Positions 39,879-50,740 of a stretch of 64,000 nt of DNA are shown here, piece by piece. Positions within the stretch are counted from its first letter, which is position 1. Every line of letters starts with the position of its first letter. The notes under the pieces are model-generated. The model had not been told where the DNA came from and did no database searches. It saw only the letters and a program-made list of their open reading frames with translations. Location of the stretch: the NCBI GenBank assembly GCA_002695185.1, contig NZOF01000096.1:1-64000 (forward strand), given 5' to 3'. Source of the stretch: Erythrobacter sp. (GTDB taxonomy: Bacteria > Pseudomonadota > Alphaproteobacteria > Sphingomonadales > Sphingomonadaceae). Position numbers and translations under genes: made by a program.

Positions 39879-40070
39879 CTAAGCCTTGCGGTTTCCTCTT
39901 AGGAAAAGCGCAAAGCCTACCGCAAACACGATAAAGCCTATCACAGCCCAACGGCTGTCCGCCAGCATGAAGCTGTCGGCGGGCCAAGATACGAGGTCTA
40001 ACCCTTGTAAAACCCAAAGGCCTCCGGAGAGCATGAATGCCACTCCGAAGACTTTGAGGAAAAATTGCAT
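39879..40070 (-). CDS. 63-residue two-helix membrane protein following gltA
   Basis: Its ATG directly follows the gltA stop (TAAATG), pointing to translational coupling. Two hydrophobic stretches (about residues 3-25 and 41-58) flank a short polar loop, and the end is basic (FLRGNRKA). The AGGAAAAATTGC... region upstream lies at the end of gltA. Function unknown. Confidence 0.65.
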   Translation of the reverse strand: MQFFLKVFGVAFMLSGGLWVLQGLDLVSWPADSFMLADSRWAVIGFIVFAVGFALFLRGNRKA

Positions 40071-41357
40071 TTAGCGTTGACCGATTGGAACGTAGTCGCG
40101 TTCGGTGGGGCCCGTGTAAAGCTGACGGGGACGCCCGATGACCTGGCCAGGATCGGAGATCATCTCGTTCCACTGCGCTACCCAGCCGACCGTGCGGGCG
40201 AGGGCGAACAACGCCGTGAACATCGTGGTCGGGAAACCGATCGCATTCAGGATGATGCCCGAATAGAAGTCCACGTTCGGAAAAAGCTTCTTCTCGCGGA
40301 AATAATCGTCATTCAGCGCGAGTTCTTCAAGCTTGAGAGCGGTTTCGAAAACCGGATCGTTGACGTTAAGTGCGTCGAACACCTCACGCAGAGTCTGTTG
40401 CATCACCGTGGCGCGCGGATCGTAATTCTTGTAGACGCGATGACCGAAGCCCATCAGACGGAATGGATCGTTCTTGTCCTTGGCCCGCTCGATATAGTGC
40501 GGAATACGATCGGGCGAACCGATTTCCTGCAGCATGTTCAGTGCAGCTTCGTTCGCACCACCGTGGGCGGGGCCCCAAAGGCAGGCGATACCGGCTGCGA
40601 TACAGGCGAAGGGATTAGCACCCGACGAACCAGCCAAACGCACCGTCGAAGTCGACGCGTTCTGTTCGTGATCGGCATGGAGGATGAAGATCCGGTCCAT
40701 TGCCTTCTCAATCGCGGGATGGATTTCGTATTCCTCAGCCGGAACCCCGAAAGTCATTCGAAGGAAATTGCCGGTATAGCTGAGGTCGTTTTTCGGCTGC
40801 ATGAAAGGCTGGCCGATCGAGTACTTGTACGCCATCGCCGCAATTGTCGGCATCTTGGCAATCAGCCGGTGACTGCTGATGGTCCGATGTTCGGGGTCGG
40901 AGATGTCGGTGCTGTCATGATAGAACGCCGAAAGTGCTCCAACTACGCCGCACATGATTGCCATAGGGTGCGCGTCGCGGCGGAAGCCCTGGTAGAACTG
41001 GCGCAGCTGATCATGCACCATTGTGTGGCGCGTGATTGTATAATCGAAATCGTCCAACTCATCCTGGCTCGGCAGTTCGCCATTGAGCAGGAGATATGCG
41101 ACTTCCATGAAGCTCGAATTCTCTGCCAGTTGACCGATCGGATAACCACGGTGAAGAAGTACGCCCTCTTCACCGTCGATGTAGGTCAGCGCGCTTTCGC
41201 AGCTCGCCGTGGACTTGTAGCCCGGGTCGTAGGTGAATTTGCCGGTCAATCCATAGAGCTTGCGGATGTCTATCACATCCGGCCCGACGCTACCTTCGAG
41301 GACGGGGAAGTCCTGGCTCTGGTCGCCTAAGTTGAGAGTTGCCTGTTTATCGGCCAC
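40071..41357 (-). CDS. gltA: Citrate synthase (type II)
   Basis: 428 residues from a GTG start with AGGAG upstream. It condenses oxaloacetate with acetyl-CoA at the entry of the TCA cycle. The large-type citrate synthase signatures are present: the catalytic His in the [14 protein letters not shown] block, the active-site His in [12 protein letters not shown], and the catalytic Asp/Arg region near [10 protein letters not shown]. The length fits the hexameric, NADH-sensitive Gram-negative type. It follows gltX by 20 bp in one unit. Confidence 0.96.
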   Translation of the reverse strand: MADKQATLNLGDQSQDFPVLEGSVGPDVIDIRKLYGLTGKFTYDPGYKSTASCESALTYIDGEEGVLLHRGYPIGQLAENSSFMEVAYLLLNGELPSQDELDDFDYTITRHTMVHDQLRQFYQGFRRDAHPMAIMCGVVGALSAFYHDSTDISDPEHRTISSHRLIAKMPTIAAMAYKYSIGQPFMQPKNDLSYTGNFLRMTFGVPAEEYEIHPAIEKAMDRIFILHADHEQNASTSTVRLAGSSGANPFACIAAGIACLWGPAHGGANEAALNMLQEIGSPDRIPHYIERAKDKNDPFRLMGFGHRVYKNYDPRATVMQQTLREVFDALNVNDPVFETALKLEELALNDDYFREKKLFPNVDFYSGIILNAIGFPTTMFTALFALARTVGWVAQWNEMISDPGQVIGRPRQLYTGPTERDYVPIGQR

Positions 41358-41377
41358 GCTAATCTCCTCAGTTCATT

Positions 41378-42808
41378 TCATTCGGTTCCGGCGGGCGCAG
41401 CTTGCGCATCTATGCGCGCGAGCGATTCTTCCTTGCCCAGCAGGACCAGTACATCGAAAATTCCGGGCGATGTGGTGGTGCCCGTTAACGCGGCCCGCAT
41501 AGGCTGCGCCAGCTTGCCGAGACCCAATTCCAGCTCTTCGGCATACGCTTTCGTAGTGGCTTCGAGAGCCTCGATTGTCCAGTGATTTTCCTCGGCTAAG
41601 CGGGCCGACAGGCCGCCCAGACGGTGACGTGCTTCATCGTCGAGCAATGAAGCTGCTTTCTCCGTCATCGGCAAAGGGCGTTCTACGAAAAGAAATGCCG
41701 CACCTTCAGTTAATTCGTTAATACTTTTTGCACGTGGTTTTAAAACCGGCATCGCCTCGGCGAGCAATTTTTCATCCGCATCATTGCCAATGCGGGCGGC
41801 GACGAGGCGGGCAAGGCGTGCATCGTCCGCTTCACGAATATAGTGACCATTAAGATTTTGCAGCTTCTTGATGTCGAAGCGCGACGCGCTCTTGCCCACA
41901 CCATCAAGATCAAACAACTCAATCGCCTCTTCGCGCGTGATTTCCTCGCGGTCGCCATGCCCCCAACCAAGGCGCAACAAGTAATTGAACAAGGCTTCGG
42001 GAAGGACGCCTTCTTCATCTCGATAGGCTTCAACACCTACTGCTCCATGTCGCTTCGACAGCTTCGCCCCGTCGCTCCCGTGAATGAGCGGCACGTGCGC
42101 GTAAACCGGATCCGGCCAGCCACCTTCGATGTTGTTCATTGCTCGCACTACTGGCAGTTGGCGGAATGCGTTGTTCAGGTGATCATCGCCACGTATGATA
42201 TGCGTTACACCCATGTCGTGATCATCCACTACCACGGCGAGCATATAGGTCGGCGTCCCGTCGGCGCGTAATAAGACGTAGTCGTCGATTTCAGCGTTCT
42301 GGACGGTGACTTTACCTTGCACTTCGTCTTGAATAACCGTCTCGCCTTCGGTCGGCACTTTCAGGCGGATGACATAGGGTGCACTTTCCGGAGCCTCGCT
42401 TTCGTCGCGGTCCCGCCAACGGCGATCATATCGCATGGGAAGCTTTTGGGCGCGTTGCTCTGCACGCATAGCTTCAAGCTCTTCTGGTGTGGCGAAGCAT
42501 TTATAGGCATGGCCAGCTTCCAGCAATTGCCTTGCGACCTCTGCGTGGCGTTCGGCACGATCAGACTGAAAAACCGGTGGCTCGTCGAAATCGAGACCCA
42601 GCCAGTCCAGGCCTTCGATGATCTTGTCGATGGCATCCTGGGTGCTGCGCTTACGATCTGTATCCTCGATACGCAGTAGGGTCTTTCCGCCATGGTGGCG
42701 AGCATAGAGCCAGTTGAACAGCGCAGTGCGTGCCCCACCAATATGTAGGAAGCCGGTAGGCGAGGGCGCAAATCGTGTAACCACCTGCTTGCTGGTTTCG
42801 CTTGCCAT
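41378..42808 (-). CDS. gltX: Glutamyl-tRNA synthetase
   Basis: 476 residues from the ATG at 42808 ([19 protein letters not shown]), preceded by AAAGGAAAG; the longer frame to 43225 runs through comEC and is rejected. Class I signatures HIGH ([10 protein letters not shown]) and KMSKS-like KLSKRHG are present. It charges tRNA-Glu (and possibly tRNA-Gln in alphaproteobacteria). A second gltX paralogue is common in this group but is not in the window. The start is 29 bp from the start of divergent comEC. Confidence 0.95.
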   Translation of the reverse strand: MASETSKQVVTRFAPSPTGFLHIGGARTALFNWLYARHHGGKTLLRIEDTDRKRSTQDAIDKIIEGLDWLGLDFDEPPVFQSDRAERHAEVARQLLEAGHAYKCFATPEELEAMRAEQRAQKLPMRYDRRWRDRDESEAPESAPYVIRLKVPTEGETVIQDEVQGKVTVQNAEIDDYVLLRADGTPTYMLAVVVDDHDMGVTHIIRGDDHLNNAFRQLPVVRAMNNIEGGWPDPVYAHVPLIHGSDGAKLSKRHGAVGVEAYRDEEGVLPEALFNYLLRLGWGHGDREEITREEAIELFDLDGVGKSASRFDIKKLQNLNGHYIREADDARLARLVAARIGNDADEKLLAEAMPVLKPRAKSINELTEGAAFLFVERPLPMTEKAASLLDDEARHRLGGLSARLAEENHWTIEALEATTKAYAEELELGLGKLAQPMRAALTGTTTSPGIFDVLVLLGKEESLARIDAQAAPAGTE

Positions 42809-42836
42809 TGCTTCGTCTTTCCTTTCAAGTCTTTGC

Positions 42837-45020
42837 ATGGCGACACAGGGGACGCCGATCGTGCCGTTCGGCGAAGGGGATCGGCCCGCCGATGCTGCAG
42901 TGCAGCGCCCTTGGCGTATGCGTGCTCCAATGTCCAGAATGGCCACAGCTGCGGAAGCGTTTCTGGACCGATCTTCCTTCGACCGAGGTCCTTGGCTTAC
43001 GGTCTTTTTAGCGACCGGCATTGGCTTATGGTTTGTGCTGCATGAACCGTGGCAATGGATAATGGTTGCCGCAATTTGCGTGTCGTTCTTCGTGTCAGCC
43101 GGCCTGTGGAAAGGAACGGGCGATTGCCCCAATCTGCGCCTGGCTGTAGCAGCAATAGGGTTGGCAATAGCACTGGGACTCGCGGTGATATCCGCAAGGT
43201 CCGCGCTGATTGGTGCCGAACCCATCGACTACCCGCGCATGATGACACTCGACGCACGCATTCTTGAACGAGAGTTGCAGCCAGCTGAAGGGCGGGCGCG
43301 ACTGGTGGTGGCAGCTCGTGATGGCGAGAGCGGAGAGGCGTTCAAGGTAAGAGTCAACGTTCCCAGTGAGCGTTATTCTCCTGCGTATGGGCCGGGTGCG
43401 CGCGTGCACTTCAAAGCGCGTTTGATGCCTCCTGCCCCGCCATTGCTGCCCGGCGCTTATGATTTTGCGCGGAGGGCCTGGTTCGACGGATACGCGGCCA
43501 CAGGTTCGCTATCCGGCACTATCAAACTGATCGAACCGGCACCGCAATCCTCCGGCACCATTGCACGAGTTCAGGAGGGACTATCTCACCACGTGCGGGA
43601 GAGGCTGGAGGGTTCTGCGGGGACAATCGCGGCGGCTTTTGCAAGCGGGGATCGCGGAGCGATTGCGAAAGCCGACGAAGCCGCCATGCGTGACGCAGGG
43701 CTAACCCATTTGTTATCTATCAGTGGGCTGCACGTGAGCGCCGTAATCGCAGCAGCTTATTTTCTTGTCATGAAGTCTCTCGGCTTTTTTCCATGGTTGG
43801 CGCTGCGCACTCGGTTACCGTTGCTGGCGGCTGCGATCGCCGCAGGTGCAGGCATTGCCTACACCCTGTTGACGGGCGCTGAGGTGCCCACCGTTCGAAG
43901 CTGCGTCGGCGCTCTGCTCGTTCTCATAGCCTTGGCGCTGGGACGAGAGCCGTTATCGATGCGGATGGTAGCGGCGGCGGCCGCCGTGGTTCTCTTTCTC
44001 TGGCCGGAATCGCTGGTGGGGCCCAGCTTTCAGATGAGCTTTGCAGCGGTGATTGCGATCGTGGCTCTTCATAACTGCAGTCCTGTTCGCGACTTTCTGG
44101 CACCCACGGAGGAAAGCTGGATGCGGCGTACTGCAAAGAGGGTCGTAATGCTGTTTGTTACGGGGCTGGTGATTGAGATCGCGCTTACTCCGATCGTCCT
44201 GTTCCATTTCCATCGCGCCGGGCTCTATGGCGCGTTCGCGAATGTGATCGCCATTCCCTTGGTCACATTCGCTTCGATGCCATTGATCGCCATAGCATTG
44301 GTGTTCGACTTGATCGGCGCGGGAGCGCCGTTCTGGTGGCTTGCAGGACAGTCGCTCGACCTGATGCTCTGGATCGCGCATGTGACCGCAGCGCAGCCGG
44401 GAGCGGTGAAGCTTGTTCCGCATATCGGCCTCTCGACCGTCCTCTTCTTTGTTGCTGGCGGTTTATGGCTGGCTTTGTGGCGGGGGAGGGCGCGCCTGGC
44501 TGGATTTGGTCCGGTTGCGATAGGGGCGTTCATGCTCGCTACGGCTGCAGCGCCGGATATTCTCGTGGCCAGAGATGGGCGCGATGTCGGCCTGGTTGGC
44601 GATGATGGGCGGTTGTTCGTGCTTCGCGACAAACCGGGTAGCTATGCGCAGGGTAATCTCGTCGAACTCGCCGGAACGGAAGTCGCACCTTTGGCTCTCG
44701 ACCGCTGGCCGGGCGCGCGATGTAGTCCGGATTTTTGCAGCCTGCCTATATCGCGAAACGGCGACACATGGTTTGTCCTTGTCTCGCGAAGTCGGGAGAT
44801 GATCGACGAGCGTGCTCTTGCTGCCGCCTGCGAAAAAGCCGATATCGTGATCTCAGATCGCTGGCTGCCCGGAAGCTGCAGGCCCAAGTGGCTGAAGTCG
44901 GATCGCCGTTTCCTGGAAGAGAACGGGGGGCTGGCCATCTATCTCGACGATCACGTGATCGAAACCGTGGCAGAGCATCAAGGCAGCCACGGATGGTGGA
45001 AAGGGGCGACCGGCAATTAG
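42837..45020 (+). CDS. comEC: ComEC/Rec2-family DNA uptake channel protein
   Basis: 727 residues from ATG 42837 ([14 protein letters not shown]); ATG 42915 is an alternative and the frame also extends into gltX on the other strand, so the start is uncertain. It contains an N-terminal DUF4131-like part, the competence domain ([19 protein letters not shown], then [19 protein letters not shown]) with many transmembrane helices, and a C-terminal degenerate metallo-beta-lactamase part lacking the HxHxDH zinc motif. ComEC moves single-stranded DNA across the inner membrane during natural transformation. Confidence 0.88.
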   Translation: MATQGTPIVPFGEGDRPADAAVQRPWRMRAPMSRMATAAEAFLDRSSFDRGPWLTVFLATGIGLWFVLHEPWQWIMVAAICVSFFVSAGLWKGTGDCPNLRLAVAAIGLAIALGLAVISARSALIGAEPIDYPRMMTLDARILERELQPAEGRARLVVAARDGESGEAFKVRVNVPSERYSPAYGPGARVHFKARLMPPAPPLLPGAYDFARRAWFDGYAATGSLSGTIKLIEPAPQSSGTIARVQEGLSHHVRERLEGSAGTIAAAFASGDRGAIAKADEAAMRDAGLTHLLSISGLHVSAVIAAAYFLVMKSLGFFPWLALRTRLPLLAAAIAAGAGIAYTLLTGAEVPTVRSCVGALLVLIALALGREPLSMRMVAAAAAVVLFLWPESLVGPSFQMSFAAVIAIVALHNCSPVRDFLAPTEESWMRRTAKRVVMLFVTGLVIEIALTPIVLFHFHRAGLYGAFANVIAIPLVTFASMPLIAIALVFDLIGAGAPFWWLAGQSLDLMLWIAHVTAAQPGAVKLVPHIGLSTVLFFVAGGLWLALWRGRARLAGFGPVAIGAFMLATAAAPDILVARDGRDVGLVGDDGRLFVLRDKPGSYAQGNLVELAGTEVAPLALDRWPGARCSPDFCSLPISRNGDTWFVLVSRSREMIDERALAAACEKADIVISDRWLPGSCRPKWLKSDRRFLEENGGLAIYLDDHVIETVAEHQGSHGWWKGATGN

Positions 45021-45050
45021 GCCGCGCGTACCGCCCCTTTACCACCGGGA

Positions 45051-45758
45051 TCAGTGATAGCGACGCAACAGCCCCGCGAGCTTGCCCTGCACCTGAACGC
45101 GGCCAGCCTCATAGACCTGCGGTTCGTAGCTGCCGTTCGCAGGGTCGAGGCGCACCATGGCGCCTTCCTTGCGGAGGTATTTGAGCGTCGCTTCCTCGTT
45201 ATCGACCAGGGCGACCACGATTTCCCCGTCTCGAGCGGTTTCGGTGCGCTTCACCAGTGCAAAATCGCCATCGAAGATACCGGCCTCGATCATGGAATCG
45301 CCGCTGACTTCGAGGGCGTAGTGATCGCCGGGGCCGAGCAGGGCCGCAGGGACAGGCATCGACGACTGTCCTTCGATCGCCTCGATCGGGGCACCGGCAG
45401 CGATACGGCCGTGCAAGGGAACCTCGATAATGTCGTTCGCCGGTTCGGGCGCGACCGGCTTGGCCGCATGCGCCGAAACGACAGCGTCGTTCGCTGCCGG
45501 GGGAGCAGGCGCCGTCGCAGCGCGCGTGGTACCGGTGACCGAATCTTCGGGCCGCTTGATGATTTCCAGCGCACGGGCACGGTTCGGCAAGCGCCGGATG
45601 AAACCGCGTTCTTCGAGCGCGGAGATCAGGCGGTGCACGCCGGACTTGCTCTTGAGGTCGAGCGCTTCCTTCATCTCTTCGAAAGAGGGGGAAATGCCGG
45701 TCTCTTCCAGCTTTTCCTGAATGAAGCGGATCAGCTCGTGCTGCTTGGCAGTCAGCAT
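45051..45758 (-). CDS. lexA: LexA repressor
   Basis: 235 residues starting [14 protein letters not shown] (start 45758). The winged helix covers about residues 1-65 ([20 protein letters not shown]), then a long proline/alanine linker of about 45 residues, longer than in E. coli. The cleavage site is in [10 protein letters not shown], and the Ser-Lys dyad is in SGDSMIEAG and ATLKYLRKE. It represses SOS genes until RecA-ssDNA triggers self-cleavage. An SOS box lies in its own promoter. Confidence 0.96.
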   Translation of the reverse strand: MLTAKQHELIRFIQEKLEETGISPSFEEMKEALDLKSKSGVHRLISALEERGFIRRLPNRARALEIIKRPEDSVTGTTRAATAPAPPAANDAVVSAHAAKPVAPEPANDIIEVPLHGRIAAGAPIEAIEGQSSMPVPAALLGPGDHYALEVSGDSMIEAGIFDGDFALVKRTETARDGEIVVALVDNEEATLKYLRKEGAMVRLDPANGSYEPQVYEAGRVQVQGKLAGLLRRYH

Positions 45759-45792
45759 CGGAAAACTCCCACGTTCCTGTTCACAACCCTGT

Positions 45793-45807
45793 GAACGAAT
45801 GTGGAAC
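45793..45807 (-). promoter_or_regulatory. LexA-binding SOS box in the lexA promoter
   Basis: On the reverse strand GTTCCACATTCGTTC fits the alphaproteobacterial GTTC-N7-GTTC operator exactly, ending 34 bases before the lexA start. A possible promoter sits just upstream on the same strand: TTGACT (45830-45835) and TACTTG (45807-45812), 17 bases apart, so bound LexA would cover the start of transcription. This implies autoregulation. A second GTTCAC/GTGAAC palindrome (45779-45796) overlaps it. Confidence 0.85.
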
Positions 45808-45883
45808 AAGTAGGCAACCGATTTTCACAAGTCAAGCAATACAGCCATTTTCGAGCCAGTTGGGAAGAACAGCTGTTCCCCTT

Positions 45884-46357
45884 TCAGTCCTCCGCCTGCC
45901 AGTCGCCCGACCTGCCGCCGGTCTTGGACAGCAGGCGCACGCCGTCGATCACCATGGCCCGGTCGATCGCCTTGCCCATGTCGTAGAGCGTGAGAAGAGC
46001 GATCCCGGCAGCGGTCATGGCTTCCATTTCCACCCCCGTCTTGCCGGTGAGCGAGGCGCTTGCCACGACGCGGATCGCACTGTCTTCCCGTTCGAACTCC
46101 ACGGTCACGCTTTCGAGGCCAAGCGGATGGCACAGCGGGATCAGATCGCCGGTTCTCTTGGCGGCCATGATCCCGGCAATCCGCGCCGTGGCGAGCGCAT
46201 CGCCCTTCGCCGTCGCCCCCGCCATGATCGCATCGAGCGCTTCGGCACTCATGCGGATGCGCCCTTCGGCAACCGCCCGCCGCGCGGTTTCCCGCTTGCC
46301 GCCGACATCGACCATATGCGCCGCGCCCTTGTCGTCGAGGTGGGTGAGTTTGTTCAT
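45884..46357 (-). CDS. moaC: Cyclic pyranopterin monophosphate synthase
   Basis: 157 residues. MoaC signatures: [34 protein letters not shown] and [20 protein letters not shown]. It converts the cyclic GTP intermediate made by MoaA into cPMP, early in molybdenum cofactor synthesis. It lies between trpC and lexA. In related genomes I would expect moeA between moaC and lexA; only 125 bp of non-coding DNA is present here. Confidence 0.95.
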   Translation of the reverse strand: MNKLTHLDDKGAAHMVDVGGKRETARRAVAEGRIRMSAEALDAIMAGATAKGDALATARIAGIMAAKRTGDLIPLCHPLGLESVTVEFEREDSAIRVVASASLTGKTGVEMEAMTAAGIALLTLYDMGKAIDRAMVIDGVRLLSKTGGRSGDWQAED

Positions 46358-46470
46358 GGTACGGACCTCGAAGCTGAAGGATGGAGCGCCTGGAGCACAT
46401 CTCTGGAGCTAAAAACCCCGGAATTCGGTAAGCGAGTATCGGACATCTGCATGCCCGATCTATGACGCGG

Positions 46471-46489
46471 GCTGTCTGTGTAGGACAGC
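46471..46489 (-). terminator. Hairpin directly after trpC
   Basis: GCTGTC/GACAGC form a perfect six-pair stem with a seven-base loop, beginning one base after the trpC stop on the reverse strand. No T run follows, so it could slow or partly end trp transcription before moaC or protect the mRNA end; weak support. Confidence 0.35.
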
Positions 46490-46490
46490 G

Positions 46491-47279
46491 TTAATTGCCC
46501 GTCAGGAGCCTACGCGTTGCCGCTTCGACATCATCCTGCCGCATCAGACTCTCGCCGACGAGGAAGCTGCGCACACCGGCATTGGCCAGCCGCAGGCAAT
46601 CGTCATGGGTGAAAATCCCGCTTTCACCGACCAGCAACGCATCCTCTGGCGCCAGAGTAGCAAGTTCTTCCGTCGTGGCAAGATCGGTTTCGAAGGTCTT
46701 GAGATTGCGGTTGTTCACGCCCAGAAGCCGTGACTGCAATCGGGCTGCACGGGCCATCTCGGCGGCATCGTGGAATTCGACGAGGACGTCCATGCCCCGC
46801 TCGAACGCCGCAGCCTCGATCTCGGCCATCTGCGCATCCTCCAGCGCGGCAACGATGATGAGGATCGCATCCGCGCCCAGCGCGCGTGCTTCGGCGACCT
46901 GCCACGGGTCGACCATGAAATCCTTGCGCAGCACGGGAAGGTCGCAGGCTGCACGGGCAGCGACGAGATAGTCTTCATGGCCCTGGAAATAAGGCGCATC
47001 GGTCAGCACCGACAGGCAGGCGGCGCCTCCTGCGGCATAGGCCCGGGCATGTTCGGCAGGCTGGAAGTCGGGACGGATAAGCCCTTTGGACGGCGAGGCT
47101 TTCTTGATCTCCGCAATCAGGCCGAAACCGTCCCGCTGCTTTGTTTCGAGCGCTCGGTGAAATCCGCGGGGCGCGGTCTGGTCGCGAGCCGCCACGTCGA
47201 GGTCGGTGAGGCTGCGCTGCGTTTTGCGCGCGGCCACTTCTTCGCGCTTGGTCGCGCAGATCTGTTCGAGCTTGTTCAT
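46491..47279 (-). CDS. trpC: Indole-3-glycerol phosphate synthase
   Basis: 262 residues starting [15 protein letters not shown] (start 47279, overlapping the trpD stop by four bases). TIM-barrel signatures [41 protein letters not shown] and LLVGESGI. It closes the indole ring in tryptophan synthesis. Not fused to TrpF. The longer frame to 47366 overlaps trpD and is rejected. Confidence 0.96.
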   Translation of the reverse strand: MNKLEQICATKREEVAARKTQRSLTDLDVAARDQTAPRGFHRALETKQRDGFGLIAEIKKASPSKGLIRPDFQPAEHARAYAAGGAACLSVLTDAPYFQGHEDYLVAARAACDLPVLRKDFMVDPWQVAEARALGADAILIIVAALEDAQMAEIEAAAFERGMDVLVEFHDAAEMARAARLQSRLLGVNNRNLKTFETDLATTEELATLAPEDALLVGESGIFTHDDCLRLANAGVRSFLVGESLMRQDDVEAATRRLLTGN

Positions 47280-48271
47280 TTCGCCAGTGCGATCCAGTCG
47301 ATCAGCAATTGTCTTGCCCGTCCGCTGTCGAGAGCATCGGCTGCCATGTCGGCTCCTGCTGCCCAATCGTCGGTTTTGCCCGCGACATTCAGCGAGGCAG
47401 CCGCGTTGAAGAGGACCGCATCGCGATAAGGGCCGGGCGCTCCCATCAGCAGCGCTTCGAGCGCCTTGGCGTTATAGGCGGGGTCTCCGCCCCTAATGGC
47501 TTCGACCGGTGAATGGGGGAGATTGGCCTGGACGGCGACAACGCGGCGCATCTCGAAATCATGGCCGGTCACATCGGCCAGTTCATTGCCGCCAGCAAGG
47601 CTGAGTTCGTCCAGCCCTTCGTCACCGGAAGCGATGAAGGTGCGCTCGGTCCCCAAGCGCGCCTTCGCCCGGGCATAGATCGGCACATAGGCGGGGCGGG
47701 CGATACCGATGAGCTGGCGGGTCACGCCGGCGGGGTTGGAAAGCGGGCCCATCAGATTGAAGATGGTGCGCACGCCCAGCTTTTGCCGGATGGGCTGGAT
47801 ACGGCCCATGGACGGGTGATGATTCTTGGCGAAAAGGAAGCAAATTCCCAATTCGTTCAGAGTCTTTTCGGCGGTTCTTCCCGCGGCTTCCATGTCGAGG
47901 CCGAGACATTCCAACGTGTCTGCCGCGCCCGATTTGGAGCTGGCGGCACGGTTGCCATGCTTCGCCACCGGAACGCCGCACGCCGCCACGACAAGGCTGA
48001 CTGCCGTCGAGACGTTGAGCGTGTGATGCCCGTCGCCGCCGGTGCCGCAGCAATCGATCGTGCCTTCCGGCGCGGGCACCGGTATCAGCCGGTCACGCAG
48101 CGCGCGGGCGGCGCCGGCAATCTCTTCCGACGTCTCGCTGCGGGCGGACATGTCGACCAGGAAGCGGCCGATTTCCTCGTCGCCCACCTCGCCGTCGAGG
48201 ATCCAGCCGAAAATCTCATGCGCATCATCTTCGGTCAAATGCGTGTCGGCAGAGGGCAGTTGTCTGGTCAT
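47276..48271 (-). CDS. trpD: Anthranilate phosphoribosyltransferase
   Basis: 331 residues. The PRPP motif [20 protein letters not shown] is present, along with [20 protein letters not shown] and [11 protein letters not shown]. It links anthranilate to PRPP. Overlaps both trpG (upstream) and trpC (downstream) by four bases, a tightly coupled set. Confidence 0.96.
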   Translation of the reverse strand: MTRQLPSADTHLTEDDAHEIFGWILDGEVGDEEIGRFLVDMSARSETSEEIAGAARALRDRLIPVPAPEGTIDCCGTGGDGHHTLNVSTAVSLVVAACGVPVAKHGNRAASSKSGAADTLECLGLDMEAAGRTAEKTLNELGICFLFAKNHHPSMGRIQPIRQKLGVRTIFNLMGPLSNPAGVTRQLIGIARPAYVPIYARAKARLGTERTFIASGDEGLDELSLAGGNELADVTGHDFEMRRVVAVQANLPHSPVEAIRGGDPAYNAKALEALLMGAPGPYRDAVLFNAAASLNVAGKTDDWAAGADMAADALDSGRARQLLIDWIALAK

Positions 48272-48882
48272 GCCGGCACCTTGGCATCCACGCCGCAGAT
48301 CGCAAGGAAGTTGGCGAGCAGAGCGTGGCCATGCTCGGTCGCGATGCTTTCGGGATGGAACTGGACGCCGTGGATGGGCAGGCTTTCGTGGCGGAATCCC
48401 ATCACACTCGACCCGTCGAGGCCGGGCGTTTCGCTGGTGGCGTTGACCACCAGGCAGCTGGGAATATCCTCTACCACCAGCGAATGATAGCGGGTGGCGG
48501 TATAGGGCGAGGGCAGATTTGCGAAAACGCCGCTGCCGTCATGGGTGAGATCGCTCGTCTTGCCGTGCATCAGCCCGCCGCGAACCACTTTGCCGCCGAA
48601 ATGCTGCCCGATCGACTGATGGCCGAGGCAGACACCCAGAAGCGGCTTTCCGGCCGCAGCGCAGGCGGCGACGAGATCGAGGCTGACACCCGCTTCATTC
48701 GGCGTGCAGGGGCCGGGCGAAATGAGATAGCCCGCCGCATCCTTGGCGATGGCTTCATCGGCAGTGAGGGCATCGTTGCGCACGACATCCACCTCCGCAC
48801 CCAGTTCCATGAGATAATGGACGAGATTGAAGGTGAAGCTGTCGTAATTGTCGACGACGAGGATCGAGCGGTTGGCAGTCAT
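48268..48882 (-). CDS. trpG: Anthranilate synthase glutamine amidotransferase subunit
   Basis: 204 residues starting [20 protein letters not shown]. Class I amidotransferase triad: Cys in [13 protein letters not shown], His and Glu in [13 protein letters not shown]. It delivers ammonia to TrpE. It could also serve 4-amino-4-deoxychorismate synthase (PabA role), as no separate pabA is in view. It is separated from trpE by two unrelated genes. Confidence 0.95.
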   Translation of the reverse strand: MTANRSILVVDNYDSFTFNLVHYLMELGAEVDVVRNDALTADEAIAKDAAGYLISPGPCTPNEAGVSLDLVAACAAAGKPLLGVCLGHQSIGQHFGGKVVRGGLMHGKTSDLTHDGSGVFANLPSPYTATRYHSLVVEDIPSCLVVNATSETPGLDGSSVMGFRHESLPIHGVQFHPESIATEHGHALLANFLAICGVDAKVPA

Positions 48883-48942
48883 GTTCTGCGCTGATTGAGC
48901 GTGAGCGGCGCAGCTTTCAAGCAAGGAAAGCTGCCGGGATCA

Positions 48943-49905
48943 TCACCCCTCCTTGCCGGCCAGCTTGTCGGTCGCGCGGACGAGACCGTCGATGATGCCC
49001 GGTTCGCTGGCGGCATGGCCGGCGTCCTGCACGATCCACAGTTCGGCTTCGGGCCAGACCTTTTTCAGCTCCCATGCCGAAACCGGCGGAGTGCAGATGT
49101 CGTGGCGGCCCTGCACGATGATGCCGGGAATATGCTTGATGCGATCAGCATTCTTGAGCAGCTGCGCTTCCTCGAGGAAGAAATCCTGCAGGAAGAATTT
49201 GGCGCAGATGCGCGCGAAGGGGACAGCCTTCGACGGATCGGCGAACGTGTCGAGCAGCTCTTCATCGGGCAGCAGCGTGGCGACATTGCCTTCCCACAGC
49301 GACCATTCGCGCGCCGCGGCGAGGCGGATCTGTTCGTTGTCGCTAGTCAGCCGCTCGTAATAGGCCTTAACCAGATCGCCGCGCTCTCCCTCGGGGATGA
49401 GCCCGGTGAAATCGTCCCATTGTTCGGCCATGACTTCGCTGGCACCATATTTGTAGAGCCAGTCCTTCTCGGTCTGCCGCCCGAGGAAGACGCCGCGCAG
49501 GACGATTTCAGTCACCCGGTCGGGATGAGCCTGCGAATAGGCGAGCGCGAGGGTGGCGCCCCAGCTTCCGCCGAAGGCCTGCCATTTCTTGTGACCGCAC
49601 ATTTCGCGCAGTTTCTCGACATCTTCGACGATGCGCCAGGTATCGTTATTCTCGATTTCGGCGAAGGGCAGCGACTTGCCGCAGCCGCGTTGGTCGAACA
49701 GCAGGACGTCGTACAGTTCCGGGTCCCACTGGCGGCGATGCGCCGGCGACATGCCGCCGCCCGGGCCGCCGTGCATGAACACCGCAGGTTTCGCACCCGG
49801 CGTGCCGACCCGCTCGTAATAGAGCGAATGGCCTTCGCCGACATCGAGCATGCCCGACTCATAGGGCTCGATTTCGGGATAGAGAGTGCGTTCGTATTCA
49901 ATCAC
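48943..49905 (-). CDS. pip: Proline iminopeptidase (alpha/beta hydrolase, S33)
   Basis: 320 residues from a GTG start at 49905, preceded by AAGGA; the ATG at 49932 would overlap the neighbour by 35 bases. Signatures: oxyanion HGGPGGG, DQRGCGKS, nucleophile Ser in GGSWGATLALAYSQ, acid in GRHDICTPP and His in DAGHAASEPG. It removes N-terminal proline from peptides. It sits between trpE and trpG on the same strand. Confidence 0.93.
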   Translation of the reverse strand: MIEYERTLYPEIEPYESGMLDVGEGHSLYYERVGTPGAKPAVFMHGGPGGGMSPAHRRQWDPELYDVLLFDQRGCGKSLPFAEIENNDTWRIVEDVEKLREMCGHKKWQAFGGSWGATLALAYSQAHPDRVTEIVLRGVFLGRQTEKDWLYKYGASEVMAEQWDDFTGLIPEGERGDLVKAYYERLTSDNEQIRLAAAREWSLWEGNVATLLPDEELLDTFADPSKAVPFARICAKFFLQDFFLEEAQLLKNADRIKHIPGIIVQGRHDICTPPVSAWELKKVWPEAELWIVQDAGHAASEPGIIDGLVRATDKLAGKEG

Positions 49906-50740
49906 TTTGCTGGTCCTTCTTTCCGACCACAATGATCGGCCCTATCGGCGCGCCGGTGTCGAGGCGGCCTGTGGCGGGATTCCACAGGGCCGAGACATTG
50001 CCGTCCAGATAGAGAGCGTTCTTCACTTTGAGTTGATCGCGATAGAACCGCGCCAGCTTGCCGAAGCTGACCGGGCCGTTGGAAATCACAAAATGGGCGC
50101 GGCCCTTGTCGTCGACACCGACCGCATTGCGGATATAGCGGGATTCGCCATCCTGCGAGATTTCGGGATGCAGCTTGCCGTCGATGACCAGCATCGGCCC
50201 TGACTGGGTGCCGAACTGCGGCCGTTCGCGGACATTGGCGAGGAAATCGTCCGTGGCGCGAACTTCCCATTTGCCATCGGTGCCGAAGAAGACGCCGTTG
50301 GGGCGCATGTGGAAATTGCCTTCGCCACCGGCCGTGTTCAGCGTCTGCAGGCGATCGCCATTCTCGACATAATAGCCGATGGGTTTGCCCTCATCGTCAT
50401 ACATGCCGCCGTTCATCGCGAAGGCTATGCTGTCCGGGGACTGCGTGCGCGAGAGTGCGGTGAGGCTGCGGTACGGCGCTTCGCCCGACGGGCCGAGATC
50501 CATCGACACGGTGTGGCGCGCGGGCGTGGCGAGGCAGTGGGTGAAGGGGCTGTCCTCGAAAATGATTGAGCGGCAGGCGCTTTCGACCCGTGTCGTACCC
50601 GATGCGGTATCGCTGGGTGTGGGCGCGTCGGAAGGGCTGCCCTGGCCATCGATGCGCGTACGGGTAACGGGTTCGCCCTCCGGCGCAGGCTCGCACGCGG
50701 CGAGCAGCATCAGGGGCAGGGCGAGGAGTGCGTATTTCAT
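49898..50740 (-). CDS. Lipoprotein with phosphodiester glycosidase (NAGPA/DUF2233) domain
   Basis: 280 residues starting MKYALLALPLMLLAACEPAP (start 50740). The lipobox ends LAAC with Cys16. The domain carries AFAMNGGMYDDEGKPIGYYV, NGVFFGTDG, TQSGPMLVIDGKLHP, RNAVGVDDKG and LYLDGNVSALW, typical of the family related to the human uncovering enzyme (N-acetylglucosamine-1-phosphodiester glycosidase). Its bacterial substrate, perhaps a wall or sugar phosphodiester, is unknown. It overlaps trpE by four bases and pip by eight. Confidence 0.85.
   Translation of the reverse strand: MKYALLALPLMLLAACEPAPEGEPVTRTRIDGQGSPSDAPTPSDTASGTTRVESACRSIIFEDSPFTHCLATPARHTVSMDLGPSGEAPYRSLTALSRTQSPDSIAFAMNGGMYDDEGKPIGYYVENGDRLQTLNTAGGEGNFHMRPNGVFFGTDGKWEVRATDDFLANVRERPQFGTQSGPMLVIDGKLHPEISQDGESRYIRNAVGVDDKGRAHFVISNGPVSFGKLARFYRDQLKVKNALYLDGNVSALWNPATGRLDTGAPIGPIIVVGKKDQQSD

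Noticed and set aside
40065..41330. 421-codon forward frame opposite gltA
   Set aside because: Antisense shadow of citrate synthase.
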